From positions 10,503,001-10,567,000 of the forward strand of contig NC_083516.1 in assembly GCF_032362555.1 (NCBI RefSeq): a stretch of 64,000 nucleotides of DNA. Reading direction: 5' to 3'. Position numbers and translations under genes: made by a program. Origin of the DNA: Amyelois transitella (lineage: Eukaryota > Arthropoda > Insecta > Lepidoptera > Pyralidae). The notes beneath the pieces were generated by a model that was not told where the DNA came from, searched no databases, and was given only the letters and a program-made list of their open reading frames with translations. Of this stretch, positions 10,532 through 25,400 are shown in pieces (the stretch's first letter is position 1; each line of letters begins with the position of its first letter).

Positions 10532-10625
10532 ATGACTTATTCCGAAGGAAACGGGTTTATAGATCAACCAGGCGTTGTTGAAAATGGGCACCAGCGGTAC
10601 ACTATTCGACAAGCATATGAAAATG
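10532..10625 (+). CDS. Candidate first coding exon of CAT-A
   Basis: ATG followed by 31 open codons ([16 protein letters not shown]...) ends at a good donor, G|GTATGT, after one base of a codon. The next certain exon begins with exactly the two missing bases. No other start is apparent in the 5.8 kb between them, and a GC-rich, initiator-like patch precedes it near 10250-10320. The N-terminal tails of this family are not conserved enough to confirm it. It could instead be a first exon of another gene. Confidence 0.5.
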
Positions 10626-13600
10626 GTATGTTAAGTTTTGTTCATAATTTTTCTGATGTAACCAATCCATATTTTTCAAAGGCTTCCGAGCTAGAAGGTA
10701 GCTGCCAAGAAGCTGTGCTGACATTCCTGTTAGTTATATATCATCTGTGGTTAAGCTGGAATTTAGTTCATGTGGTGTAATATGGTACTTTCATTTTGTA
10801 ATACTTAAATTTATTTATTATTTAACATACATATAATCACGTCATTATCCCTTACGGGGTAGACAGAGGTCAACAGTCTCGCAAAGCCTGAAACATTCAG
10901 CTGTATGGATTAATGATAGAAATGAGATTAAAATAGCAACAGGTTGCTAGCCCATTGCCTAAAAAGAGAATCATAAATTTATCAGCCCATCCCTTAGTCA
11001 CTATTGTGACATTCGTAGAAAAGAGAGGGCATTCCTATCCCATCCTATTCTAAACCATACAGCACTAATTATTATTAACTAGCTGTGACCGCGACTTCGT
11101 CCACATGGAATAGTTATTTTGGGCATCATTGAAGCACTCAATGATGAATAATTATTTATCACATTTTCCATTATTTCTTCGCTCCTAATAGTTGCAGTGT
11201 AATGTTATATATCCTAAAGCCTTTCATAAATGGTCTATTTAACACAAAAAGAATTTTTCTATTTGAACCAGTAGTTCCTGAGATTAGTGCGTTCAATCAA
11301 ACTCTTCAGTTTTATCATATTAGTATAGTTATTTACCATAGTTTTTTTTACTTACAACTTTCCTTAAAATATTGTAAGCTAAGCTTTATGCATTAAAAAT
11401 AAATCAGTTGTTGAATATAACCAAACATTCTTGTCAGTTCGACAGCAAATTCCAATTTAATTCAAGAGTCAGCATATTTGTATTGAGATCATATAACTTA
11501 GGTATTTTTAACTGAGGTAAATATACATATAAATAATGTATATTACACCACATGTATTAACTTCAGAAAAGAATAGAATAGATTTTTAATTTTTTAGGCG
11601 ACTAAGGTATAGGCTTACAAACTTAGGATTCTTTTTTTAGGCGATGGGCTAGCAACCTGTCACTATTTAAATCTCAATTCTATCATTAAGCCAAATAGCT
11701 GAACGTGGCCTATCAGTCTTTTCAAGACTGTTGGCTCTGTCTACCCCACAAGGGATATAGACGTGACCATATGTATGTATGTATGTACATTTATTTTCAA
11801 TATTCGATACAAGGTATAACTAATTGACGTCACATCACTTAATTCTAATTATAACTACTACCACTTCCAACGCTACACGCTTTCTGGAGGGGTAGGCAGG
11901 CAGGGACCATATCTTTCCACTTACCATGATCCCTGTGTAATTCTTTTGTTAACCGCATTCAAAACAGTTCGTGCAAGCTCATCAGTTTAAGGTAAAAAGG
12001 TAATTAATGATGTGATTTTGGTTACTAAACCAATTAAGAGGAAATTTACGTAAGCTACCTATATACCAAAACACATACGCTACTTTTTATCCTGGTGGTC
12101 CAAGAGATGGATTGTTTTGTTTTGATACGTTGTCCACACAAATGAAGTCAAGAGTAAATAATCTTGAAAAGACTAATAGACCATGTTTGACTATTTGACT
12201 TAATGATAGAATTGAGATTCAAATAGTGAAGGCTCCCTAGTTTATAAGCCCATTAGTCGCTTTTTACGACATCCATGGGAAAAGAAGGAGTGGTCCTTCT
12301 TTTTTTTTATTGATGCAGGGAACAACAAAGCACATAAATCCAAAACATTAAGTTTCCTCTTTTTTATTTCATTAAAATTCCCAAAAATGTTTTAGTTCAT
12401 GCTAGCAAAGCCAGTCTTTAAGAGCAAGACCGCTGGCACTGTCTACCCCGCAAGGGATAATATGGACGTATATATGAATGAATTACCACACAAAGTTTGA
12501 ATAATTAAATGTGAAGAGACAAGATAGTGTTATAAAATATGTAGATAATAGATAACAATCAATGTCAAATCCATCAATAAATATTGGAGATAGCATTGGC
12601 ATGTTAACATTAATCTTGTAGATAATATTTGACAGGTATTGCAATGTTAACTTTTTGTTAAGATATGTATTAAATATTGATTTTTATTTGTGGTTATCAA
12701 ATATATATGTGGTTCCCGGCACCAATAAAAAAAGAATAGGACCACTCCATCGCCTTCCCATGGATGTCGTAAAAGGCGACTAAGGGATAGGCTTATAAAT
12801 GCGGGACTCTTTTAGGCGATGGGTTAGCAACCTGTCACAATTTGAATCTCAATTATATCATTAAGCGCTGAACGTCGCATATCCGCCTTTTCAAGATTAT
12901 TTGCTCTGTTTACCCCGCTATATGTATATACATACATACATACATATGATCACGTCTATATCCCTTGCGGGGTAGTCAGAGCCAACAGTCTTGAAAAGAC
13001 TGAATGGCCACGTTCAGCTATTTGGCTTAATGATAGAACCGAGATTCAAATAGTGACAGGTTGCTAGCCCATCGCCTAAAAGAGGAATCCTAAGTTTATA
13101 AGCCGATCCCTTAGTCGCCTTTTACGACATCCATGGGAAAGAGATGGAGTGGTCCTATTCTTTTTTGTAATAGTGCCGGGAACCACACGGCACCACACGC
13201 ACGGCTATATGTATATATGTTTTAATATATGTCTATGCACCAATCTGGAGCATCAGAAGTAGCTAATCTTATAAGTATGTAGAATTTCTTGGAAATGTGA
13301 AAGGGAGCAGGGTAGGAGATAGTTATAAACTTATTTATAAATGCGACAGTAACCATGGCTGGTCATGTTTAAGTTCCTCTTCAGATACATCATTTACTTC
13401 GATAAACCAGGCATTGTGGTGAACATCAATGTCAACATCATTATTTGAATCGACTGACATTACGTATATCGACTAAACTATACCAGTATCCGTCGGTCCA
13501 TAGACTTATTAAAGGATAGATATGACAAATAAAATCAGAATACCTATTTAAGATTTGCAGAACTTAAAAGCCCTGCTTTTTCTCATATTATCCTTGAGGT

Positions 13601-16600
13601 CTCTTCTGGAGTAACTGGACTTATAATTTCTAGTATAATTATTTAGAATTACTGTTTGTCATCTTTGTGTCCACCCCCCAGTACATTAGGTTCTAGATCC
13701 TTCCATTTTGTCCGGTCGGCAACATCATCAGTTTTAAGACCGTATTGGCACGCATATCATCTTTATCAACAAGAAGCCAGGTTTCTCTGGGTTTCTGGGT
13801 CTCCCCTTACCTTACCTGCGCTTATATTTGAGTTATTCAAACAAGTATACATATAGTGTACATGTCTATATCTCTTACGGGGTGGACAGAGCCAGTAATC
13901 TTAAACAGATTAAGGAAAGGCCACGTTCAGCTGTATGGTGGAATTGAGATTCAAATAGAAGGTTGCTAGTCCATCGCCTACAAGTAGAATGCCTAGTTTT
14001 TAAGCCTATCCCTTAGTCGCTTTCCGTCCCTTACACCATCCATGGGAAAGATATACAGGAATTCTATTCTAAAGTGCTGGAAACACACAGCACATTCAAA
14101 AATAATTTATGTTTCCAATAAAATATATGGGTGTTGACCAGACTAGCCCCGTCGTCTGATTTCATCATTATCAATGATGATTAATCAGTGTGCACATTAA
14201 ATTATTATTACCGAACATCTCAATAAGGCGTACAGAATCGAACCACAGACCAATTGGTTGTTTCGCCAATGTAACCAATTGTCCGGTCATTTGTCTTTGA
14301 AGATCGGCTGGAGTTGCGTGTTTCAGTGTGCATTGAGACATGTTTGCGATACGTAAGTTTTTATTTTATTAGTGTTAGTCACGTTTATATCCTTTATGGG
14401 GTAGACAGAGCCAATAGTCTTGAAGTGACTGATTGGCCACGTTCAGCTGTTTGGCTTGATGATGGAATTGAGATTGGAATTGTGACAGGTTGCTAGCCTA
14501 TCGCCTACAAGAGGAATCCCAAGATTATTAGCCTTTCCCTTAGTCGCTTTTTAATACATTTGTGGGAAAGATATGCATTGGTCCTATTCTTAGGAGCCAG
14601 AGCACTCAGGGATTGCCTTACTTGAATAGTGAAAATACTTAAAATGCATCTTATAAATTACATCATTTTAACATATAAAAAACCTTATGCTTAGTTATTT
14701 ATGTATATAGAAGTTAGATATATAATATCGCAGACTTTATTTACTGTGGATGTGTGTTTACCGTGTGGTTCCCGGCACCAATACAAAAAAGAATAGGACC
14801 ACTCCATCTCATTCCCATGGATGTCGTAAACGGCGACTAACGGATAGGCTTACAAACTTGATATTCTTTTTTAGTCGATGAGCTAGCAACCCGTTACTAT
14901 TAGAATCTCAATTCTATCTTAAAGCCAAATAGCTAAATGTGGCCTGTCAGTCTTTACGCGACTGTTAGCTCTGTCTACTCCGCAAGGGATAAAGACGTGA
15001 TTATATGTATGTATGTATGGCTTTTCTACCTGCGCCCGGTGGACGCGGCATGAAGCCAGATAATTGTTCCCCAGACAGCCTGCAGTCTTCCGCAGGCTTG
15101 CCTGCATTTCGTCTGGCTCTGTCTACCCTGAGAAGATATAAAAACTATGAGAATAGAATAGATTTATTTTGCAAAATTGGATACAAGGTTACACTTATTG
15201 ACGTCACATAACTTAAATCTAATTACAGCTACTGCCGCTTCCAAAGCGCATGTGTAGAAGAAGCGGCGGAACAAACTACGCTGCAGCATTTTCACCGGAC
15301 GTCAATTTACAAATATATATCTCTTAAATCCAAATCGTTGACGAATTCACATCTACATTAAAAAACATGAATGTCAGTGACTAGAACTGCTGCCGGCCAG
15401 TATTTTTTTGTTAGACGGGTTTGCGTCAATGCATTTCGTCACGTTATGTTTATGTAATAAAATTGCGGTATCATAATAATGTGAAATCGGCGAATTCATT
15501 TTTATTACGTCGTGGGTTCTTTTTTTAATTTTATTAAAAAAAAAACGGTTATTGAATTTGAAACCATTGACTACAATGAGGAAAAAATTTGTAAGATAGT
15601 AAAGTTTTTTTTTTAATTATTCTGTGGACTGGAAATTGACTTTTTCATGTTTGTTGTAGTGCCTGAGTTTATATTTTGCAAGTTCAAATGTATTCGGATG
15701 GCCTAGGGCTCTGATACATTGCTAATTTCTTCGGAAAGATTCCCCAAAACTTTAACTGCGCAAAAAATAGCCTACGACGTGAAATGACGATACATCGTTC
15801 ATATATTTATTTATTTACAAAAAGTATACACGAGCCGTGTGGTTTCTGGCACCATTACAAAAAAGAATTGGACCACTCCATCTCTATCCTATGGATGTCG
15901 TAAAAGGCGATTAAGGGATAGGCTTGTAAACTTGGGATTCCTCTTTTAGGCGATGGGCTAGCAACCTGTCACTATTTGAATCTCAATTCTATCATTAAGC
16001 CAAATAGCTGAACGTGGCCATTCAGTCTTTTCAAGACTGTTGGCTCTGTCTACCCCGCAAGGGATATAGACGTGACCATATGTATGTATGTGTATACACG
16101 ACAGGTCAATCGATATCGTTTAAATTAATATCAAGTGAAACTATGATCTAGAATTAAACACAAAAACATACACATACACGCCTTTTTCCCGAAGAGGAAG
16201 GCCAAGACTACATCTTTCCACTTGCCACGATATCTGCATACTTCTTTCGCTTCATCCACATTCATAAATCTATAGCAAACATACAAAAAAATAATAGAAA
16301 AAAACTAATTCTGGTATTACATAAATTCTATTGTCTTATATTATTTCGAAGTCTATGCAGTTATCCTCAAAAGCAGTGCTTGTTCCGTTACAAGCAGACG
16401 CACTTGCTATATCAAAATATGGTCAAAATAAACGTTTCTTTCAGGCGGCATCAAGGCCGGGGCTTCCCGCGCAGCCGGCCTCGCCTACCGCGTGCTGTCA
16501 CGTCGCAAGGCGGCCGAGGAGGGGGTGGCCCGCCTGGCCAGGGTCCTGTCGGCTCTGGACCTGACCGCGCTCGGTGTCGGCAGCACCCTGGGCGTGGGGG

Positions 16601-19447
16601 TCTACGTGCTGGCCGGAGACGTCGCCAAGAACTACGCGGGGCCGGCGGTTATTCTGTCGTTTTTGTTGGCGGCCGTTGCCAGCGTGTTTGCTGGTAAGTT
16701 TGGAGTTTTCAACAAGTCTTACAAAATGGTGGTGGTAAGCGGAAATAAGACACACAAACACATAAATAAATTACGCCTCTTTCCCGGAGGGGTAAGCAGA
16801 GACCACATCTTTCCACTTGCAATGAAAGCTTACACATTTTGTAATAAATACATTATAATCACGTACCCTTACGGGGTAGACAGAGCCTACAGTCTCGCAA
16901 AGACTGAAAGGCCACGTTCAGCTGTATGCCTTAATATTGGTATTGAGAGTCAAATAGTGACATTTTATAATATAACTAGCTGTGCCCGCGAATTCCTCCG
17001 CGTGGAATAGTTATTTCGGGCATCATTGAGCCCCTAAGGATGAAAAATTTTCTCCGTCTTTTTTTCACATTTTCCATTATTTCTTCGCTCCTAATAGTTG
17101 CAGCGTGATGTTATATAGCTTAAAGCCCTCCTCAATAAATGGTCTATTCAACACAAAAATAATTTCTCAACTCGAACCAGTAGTTCCTGAGATTAGCGCG
17201 TTCAAACAAACAAACTCTTCAGCTTTATAATATTAGTACAGATTATACGTTCAAATTCCACACGCCTTAGACTATCTCTTCTTCCTCCTGGCTTTAGTCC
17301 TGGTTGCAATCTCACCACTCTGGAAAGGACCCCGTGGCAGCCCTTGACCACTTAGTATAGATTATGGATTGTCTCTTCTTTTTTAGGCGATGGGCTAGCA
17401 ACCTGTCACTATTTGAATCTCAATTCTATCATTAAGCCAAATAGCTGAACGTGCCCATTCAGTCTTTTCAAGACTGTTGGCTCTGTCTACCCCGCAAGGG
17501 ATATAGACGTGACCATATGTATGTATGTATGTATGGATTGTCTCCTGCAGGTCTATGCTATGCGGAGTTCGGAGCCCGCGTACCCAAAGCTGGCTCGGCA
17601 TACGTGTACAGTTACGTGTGTGTGGGTGAATTCATCGCCTTCATCATCGGTTGGAACCTCATACTGGAGTATATTATAGGTAACTTCTATATTATTTTGG
17701 ATTAACTTTAGTGCCGTGTGGTTTTCGGCACACGGCATAAAAATAAAGAATAGTACTAGTAATACTCCATCTCTTTTCCATGGATGTCGTAAAAGGCGAC
17801 TAAGGAATAGGCTTATAGACTTGGGATTCTACTGAAAGTTAGTTTTAGATTTACATAGTGAAAAGTTGCCAATCCATAGTTTGGCAACTTTTCACTACGT
17901 AAATTTCAATTCCATTAGCCACGCTCAGCTGTTTAGCTTGAGCTAAACAGCTGATCGTGGCATTTCTGTCTTTTTCAGACTGTTGGCTCTGTCTACTCTG
18001 CAAGTGATATAGACGTGATTATATGTATGAATGTATGTATTAATCTAAGTGTTATCTTAGGTTAAGTAAAATTGGACGTAATCTATAATAAAACAAAGGC
18101 TATAGTGCAATTCACACAAAATTTTATGAATTTGACTTTCTTTACCATAGCTCAAGTATATATACAGACTGGCAACTATCAATTTAATAATGTTTAATTA
18201 TTTTTTCTATTGGTGCCGGGTACCACACGGTACAAATACTTGTTGTACTTAGAAATTTGACTAGCGATAGACCGTCGTCTATCTATATCTATCTCTAGAC
18301 AAATTTCAAAGTAAAGTGACGTCTATTAATTTTAAAGTTTACGATTCGAAATAAATGGTCCTTCGAGCCGGATTCGAACCGTCAACTTATAGACCTTCCA
18401 TATTCGCTATTATTTCAGGAGCGGCATCAGTTGTGAAGGCTCTCAGCGAGTATGTGGACTCACTTCTGGACAAGGCCATATCCAGCTCGCTGCAGGCCGC
18501 ATTCCCTATGGACTCCCCTCACCTGGCCAGCTACCCGGATATACTCGCTTTCACCGTCATCATGGCGTTTTCTGGTTCGTACATACATACATACATACAT
18601 ATGGTCACGTCTATATCCCTTGCGGGGTAGACAGAGCCCGATGGACTCCCCTCACCTGGCCAGCTACCCGGATATACTCGCTTTCACCGTCATCATGGCG
18701 TTTTCTGGTTCGTACATACATACATACATACATATGGTCACGTCTATATCCCTTGCGGGGTAGACAGAGCCCGATGGACTCCCCTCACCTGGCCAGCTAC
18801 CCGGATATACTCGCTTTCACCGTCATCATGGCGTTTTCTGGTTCGTACATACATACATACATATGGTCACGTCTTTATCCCTTGCGGGGTAGACAGAGCC
18901 CGATGGACTCCCCTCACCTGGCTACATACATATGGTCACGTCTATATCCCTTGCGGGGTAGACAGAGCCCGATGGACTCCCCTCACCTGGCCAGCTACCC
19001 GGATATACTCGCTTTCACCGTCATCATGGCGTTTTCTGGTTCGTACATACATACATACATACATATGGTCACGTCTATATCCCTTGCGGGGTAGACAGAG
19101 CCCGATGGACTCCCCTCACCTGGCTACATACATATGGTCACGTCTATATCCCTTGCGGGGTAGACAGAGCCCGATGGACTCCCCTCACCTGGCCAGCTAC
19201 CCGGATATACTCGCTTTCACCGTCATCATGGCGTTTTCTGGTTCGTACATACATACATACATACATATGGTCACGTCTATATCCCTTGCGGGGTAGACAG
19301 AGCCCGATGGACTCCCCTCACCTGGCTACATACATATGGTCACGTCTATATCCCTTGCGGGGTAGACAGAGCCCGATGGACTCCCCTCACCTGGCCAGCT
19401 ACCCGGATATACTCGCTTTCACCGTCATCATGGCGTTTTCTGGTTCG

Positions 19448-19478
<31 letters not shown>

Positions 19479-22400
19479 GGTCATCGTTCAAATTAATATC
19501 AGTTTCAACTTGATATTAATTTGAACGATGTTATCGATTGACCTGTCGTGTATACACATACATACGTATGGTCACGTCTATATCCCTTGCGGGGTAGACA
19601 GAGTTAACCGTCTTGTAATTAGACTGATAGGCCACGTTCAGCTATTTGGCTTAATGATAGATTTGAGATTCAAATAGTAACAGGTTGCTAGCCCATCGCC
19701 TAAAAAAGAATCCCAAGTTTTGTAAGCCTATCCGTTAGTCGCCTTTGACGACATCCATGGGAAAGAGATGGAGTGGTCCTATTCTTTTTTGTATTGGTGC
19801 CGGGAACCACACGGCACTGGTTCTGGTTCGTATTGTTCACTTTTTGCTCAGCGTTATTCACTTGCAACATTATTTTGGTTTTAAAGCTTAATAAGAATGC
19901 TATAGTAAGCTAACTTTCACATACATACGTACATATAGTCACGTCTATATTCTTTGCGGGGCAGACAGAGCCAACAGTCTTGAGAAGACTAAAAGGCGAC
20001 CCGGCAAGGGATATAGACGTGATTATATTTCACGCATATCGGTTCAGTGGTTTAATTGTGAAGCACAGGATATTATTAAAATTAATTTTGCTCATTTTAG
20101 TTATTTTACAATATAATATTAAACAAAAAAAAAAAACCTCTATTTTGTGTTATTTTCACAGTGGCCCTAGCGTTGGGCGTGAAGGAGTCGACGAAGTTCA
20201 ACAATATCTGTACAGGAGTCAACTTGTGTGTCGTGTTATTTGTCATCATATCGGGATCCTTCAAAGGTAAATTTATTATATACTAGAGGCCGCCCGCGAC
20301 TTCGTCCGCATGGAAACCCTATCAATCCCGCGGGAACTCTGGGATAAAAAGTAGCCTATGTGTTATTCTGGGTCTTCAGCTACCTACATACCAAATTTCA
20401 TGGTAATCGGTTCAGTAGTTTTTGCGTGAAAAAGTAACAAACATCCATACAAACTTTCGCCTTTATAATAGTAGTAGGATAAATTATTTTCTTTTGATGT
20501 TCAACGCATAAACGTTTTCTATCAACAAACTGAATGATAAGTTTGTTTTAAAATTTCGCTTTTGTCACCATGTTCGGTCACAGCGAAGGGCGCAATGATG
20601 TATAATTTGATTAGAGCTGAGCATATTTCCTGGCGTTTTCCTTAAAAATATGATTAACTTATAATTAATAATAAACATACATATTATATGTGGGTTGTGA
20701 ACGTTTTGTTTGTTTGTTTTTATTTATGTTGTTTTCGTTATTTTTGTCAAGAAGTGTCAATTGATATATTGATGTTTGTAAGATGAAAAAGCGTAAGAGA
20801 AAGTGAAAGAGAATATTAGTTTGCTATAAATCTAACTGAGTAATCCCACACACACACATATATGTATATATAAACATAACATAACATAAAATCACGCCTC
20901 TTTCCCGGAGACGTAGGCAGAGACTACCTATTTTCACTTGCCACGATCTCTGATCTCTGCATACTTCCTTCGCTTCATTCACATTCATAACTCACTTCAT
21001 GCAAACTCGGCGGGAATATATATATATATATATATATATTCAAACCCACTCAATATGCTCACAAAATTTATATATAAGATATGTTTTTCTCATTCAGCTG
21101 ACACGAGAAACTGGCGCATCCCGCCATCGGAGGTTCCCCGCGACTTCGGGCGCGGCGGGTTCGCGCCGTACGGGCTGGCCGGCATCATCCGCGGCGCCGC
21201 CGTGTGCTTCTACGGGTTCATTGGTGAGGCGCGGCCACCACACGGCGAACACACGGCGATGGCGTTTTCAAACAAGATTTTAATTAATTTATTTATTTAT
21301 TAACAAATTTTGTTGATAAATAAATAAATATTTTGTTTTGGTTTTATAGGCTTACGAAATGTAACAATTAACTTTAGTGATGTATGAAAATGGATTGATA
21401 CATACACATAGTCACTACTATATCACAATTTTACGGTCTTTCTACGCATAATTTTTTTTTTAATTTGTCATTCCAGCCATAATCAATACTTAATTACATT
21501 CACTTCTATATTCCTTGCGGTGTAGAAAGAGCCAAGAGTCTCGAAAAAACTTAATGGCCACGTCCAGTTGTTTAACTTAATTATAAAATTTAGATTCAAA
21601 TCGTGACAGGTAGCTAGCCCATCACCTAAAAACGGAATCCCAAGTTTACAATCCTATCCCTTAATCGCCTTTTAGGTACGATATACCTACATGAAAAAGA
21701 GATGGAATGGTCGCATTCATTTTTCCATTGATCCCGGTAACCACACGGCGCGTCATCAAAAACTGAAGTCATCAATGGTTTTGTCTAAATCCTCTCATCA
21801 TTATTCCCCCCAGGATTCGACTGCGTCGCCACCGCCGGCGAGGAGGCTCGCCAGCCCCAGAAATCGATTCCGTTCGCCGTGGTGGCATCGCTACTGGTCG
21901 TGTTCCTGGCGTACTGCGGCGTTTCCACCGTGCTGACTCTGATGCTCCCGTACTACATGCAGGACGAGAAGGCGCCGTTCCCGTTCGTTTATGACCATTT
22001 GGGGTGGAAGTGGGCGAAGGTCGCCGTCAGCGTCGGCGCCACGTGCGCCTTGGCGTCCAGGTGATTATATACATATGGTCACGTCTATATCCCTTGCGGG
22101 GTAGACAGAGCCGACAGTCTTTTCAAGACTGTCGGCTCTGAATGGCCACGGTCAGCTGTTTGGATTAATGATAGAATTGAGATTCAAATAGTTACAGACA
22201 GGTTGCTAGCCTATCGCCTAAAAAAGAATCACAAGTTTGTAAAACCTTAGTCGCCTTTTACGACATCCAGGGGAAAGAGATGGAGTGGTCCTATTCTTTT
22301 TTGTATTGATGGGAACATTCGAGATTGAAAAGTGATGTAAATCTTCTTATATATAAAATTCTGGTGTCACAATGTTCATCCCGTACTCCTCTAAAACGGC

Positions 22401-25400
22401 TTGACCGATTCTCATGAAATTTTGTGAGCATTTTGAGTTGTTTTGAGAATCGGCCAATATCTACTTTTAATTACCCCTTTGTGATAAGGGTTGTCCACCC
22501 TTAACATTTTTTAAAATTAGAAATTACTTAAGGAATTATTTATATGGTAAAACAGCGTTTGCCGGGCCATTTTTTTTTTTGGTTTTACCTTATTATTAAG
22601 GGAATTAAGGTAAATGAAGAGTTCCCATTAAGCAGATTGCTTGGTCCAAACTAATTAAAACCTGTTTATTGAAAAGCGATTAATTGTGTCACAATGCGAC
22701 CGACTACGACTGATTGCGACTCGATCCGATCACAGGCGACTGATTGCTACAATGCGACTAAGGTGGATGCGACTTACTGCGATCACATGCGACTTGGATG
22801 AAAGTAAAACTAAATGGTAGTTGTATAACTGGCGTACTGCGACTGTATCCATCTTGTTGACTTTGAAACGGGAATGTTACGTTTGCTCGCAGCGAGATAA
22901 CGTGTCTACTATACTAAATACTGAATACGACCGTGTGCGACTCAATGCGACTTGGATAAATGCGATTAATTGTGACCTCACGCGAATAAATATGACGGCT
23001 AAATGCTACCAAGTGTAACTAAGGTGGATGCGACAAAATGCGACCTCATGCGACTAATTGCGATCACGACTGAATGCAGTTTGGATGACTTTTTTTCTTA
23101 ATTTATAGTTATTTGTTACGCAAAATATTTGTTTTCCAGTCTCCTCGGCGCAGTGTTTCCACTCCCGCGCATCATCTACGCGATGTCTTCGGACGGGTTG
23201 CTGTTCAAGTTCCTGGGGCGCGTCTCCGAAAGGTTCCAGACCCCGCTGGTGGGAACGATGATAGCTGGGCTGTTTACAGGTAAAAAAAAATATATGAGGT
23301 GAAAAATAATAAGCCGTGTGGTTCCTGGCACGAATAGAAAAAAGAATAACACCACTCCATCTCTCTCCCATGGATGTCGTAAAAGGCGACTAAAGGGTAG
23401 GCTTATAAACTTGGGATTCTTTTTTAGGCGATTGGCTAGCGACCTGTCACTGTTTGAATTTCAATTCTATGATTTAGCCAAATAGCTGAACGTGGCCATT
23501 CAGTCTTTTCAAGACTTGAGGGAGTGAGGGAAAACTTCGTGAGGAAACCTGCACATTCAGGCAACTGGATGTGTAACCAAGGATCCAATACGGGTTACAC
23601 AAGTATCGAACTTACTTCGAAGCTAACTCAATCTGTGTAATTTGACCCATATATATATTTATTTATCAATTGAAAGCGCCTTTTTTTTCATCTTTGTCGC
23701 CTCTATTTTTCACTTAAGCCTATTTATTATGATTTTGAATATTTTTTTTTACTTAAGTACCTATTTATGTATATTTTACAGGCACTTTGGCAATGATCTT
23801 CCGATTAGAACAGCTGATCCACATGATGTCGATCGGGACTCTCCTGGCGTACTCCATGGTGGCTTCCTGTGTTCTACTACTCAGGTGAGATCCAGGGTAT
23901 AAAAATGTATACATACATATAGTCACGTCTGTGTCCCTTGCAGGATAGACGGAGCCAATAGTTTTAAAGAGACTAGTTATATGGAAGTTTTTGAGTTTAT
24001 TCGTTACAAACATTAAAATACATACATATGGTCACGTCTATATCCCTTGCGGGGTAGACAGAGACACCACTTTTGAAAAGTTCAGTCTTTTCGAGACTGT
24101 TGGCTCTGTCTACCTCAAAAGGCATAAAAATCTTATTTGAGGCGCCGGCTAGCAACTTGTCACAACTTGATTTTAACTCTATCATTAAGCCAAACAGCTG
24201 AACGTGGGCTATCGGTCTATTCAATACTTTCGGCTCTTTCTACCCAGCAGAGGGTATATAGACGTGATTATATGTATAACTGTATACTAAAAACAAAAAT
24301 CCATTAAGACAAACAGCAGTAAATCCTAAAATCCTTAGAACAAAAAAAAAAAAAGAACTTAACACTGAACACACACCAAAAAGAGTGGTTCTTATTTTAA
24401 AACTAGCTGTCCCGACAAACGTTGTTTTGCCATATAAATAATATTAACGTAATTTCTAGTTAAAAAATAATGTTAAGGGTGGACAACCCTTATCACTGAG
24501 GGGTTGGCCGATTCGCAGATCTACTCAATGTGCTCACAAAATTTCATGAGAATCGGTCAAGCCGTTGCGGAGACGAACATTGTGACACGAGAATTTTATA
24601 TATAAGAATAGCCATACAACAACTGGCGCACAAATATACATTTACTACTTTACCATACATACATACATACATATAGTCACGTCTATATCCCTTACGGGGT
24701 AGACTGAGGCAAAAGTTCCGAAAAGACTGAATGGCCACGTTCAGCTACTCGGCTTAATGATGGTATTCAGATCCAAATAGTGACAGGTTGCTAGCCCATC
24801 GCCTAAAAGCAGCAATTTTATAAGCCTATTCCTTACTCGCCTTTTACAACATCCATGGAAAAGTGACGGAGTGGCCCTTTCCTTTTTTTTATATTAGTGC
24901 CGGGAACCACACGGCACTACTACTTTACCTCCTTAGTTAATTAACAGATTTTACGAAGACGTTAAAGAAAAACAATCTCGTTTCAGATACGAGCGCAGCC
25001 AATCATCTCACCGCTCATCTGAAGCGCTGAACCTCACGTTCAGGAGCGCATTCAGGCAGCTGGTCAACGCTGATCATCATCTCACACCGACTAGACTCAG
25101 CTCGGCCATTGTTTCAACGCTGGTGACTTTGTATTGTAAGTTTAAATCATTTCTAAATAAATCTATACTAATATTAGGTATAAAGCTGAAGAGTTTGTTT
25201 GTTTGTTTGTTTGAAAGCGCTTATCTCAGGAACTATTGGTTCAAATTGTAAAATTCTTTTTGCGTTGCATAGACCATTTATCGAGAAAGGCTTTGGGCTA
25301 TATAACATCACGCTGCAACTATAAGGAGAGTTTAAATCATTTCTAAATAAATCTATACTAATATTATAAAGCTGTAGAGTTTGTTTGTTTGAAAGCGCTT

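Noticed and set aside
10505..10780. 91-aa gene running past the candidate CAT-A exon 1
   Set aside because: Beyond the donor at 10626 the sequence turns AT-rich with no coding character; only the first part fits an exon.
18355..19513. Repeat protein encoded by a series of overlapping frames ([11 protein letters not shown]...)
   Set aside because: The frames come from the amplified exon end. Unit lengths are not multiples of three and F1 supplies stops.
22690..23070. CRISPR-like array
   Set aside because: Eukaryotic context, 10-bp degenerate units and no conserved repeat-spacer structure.
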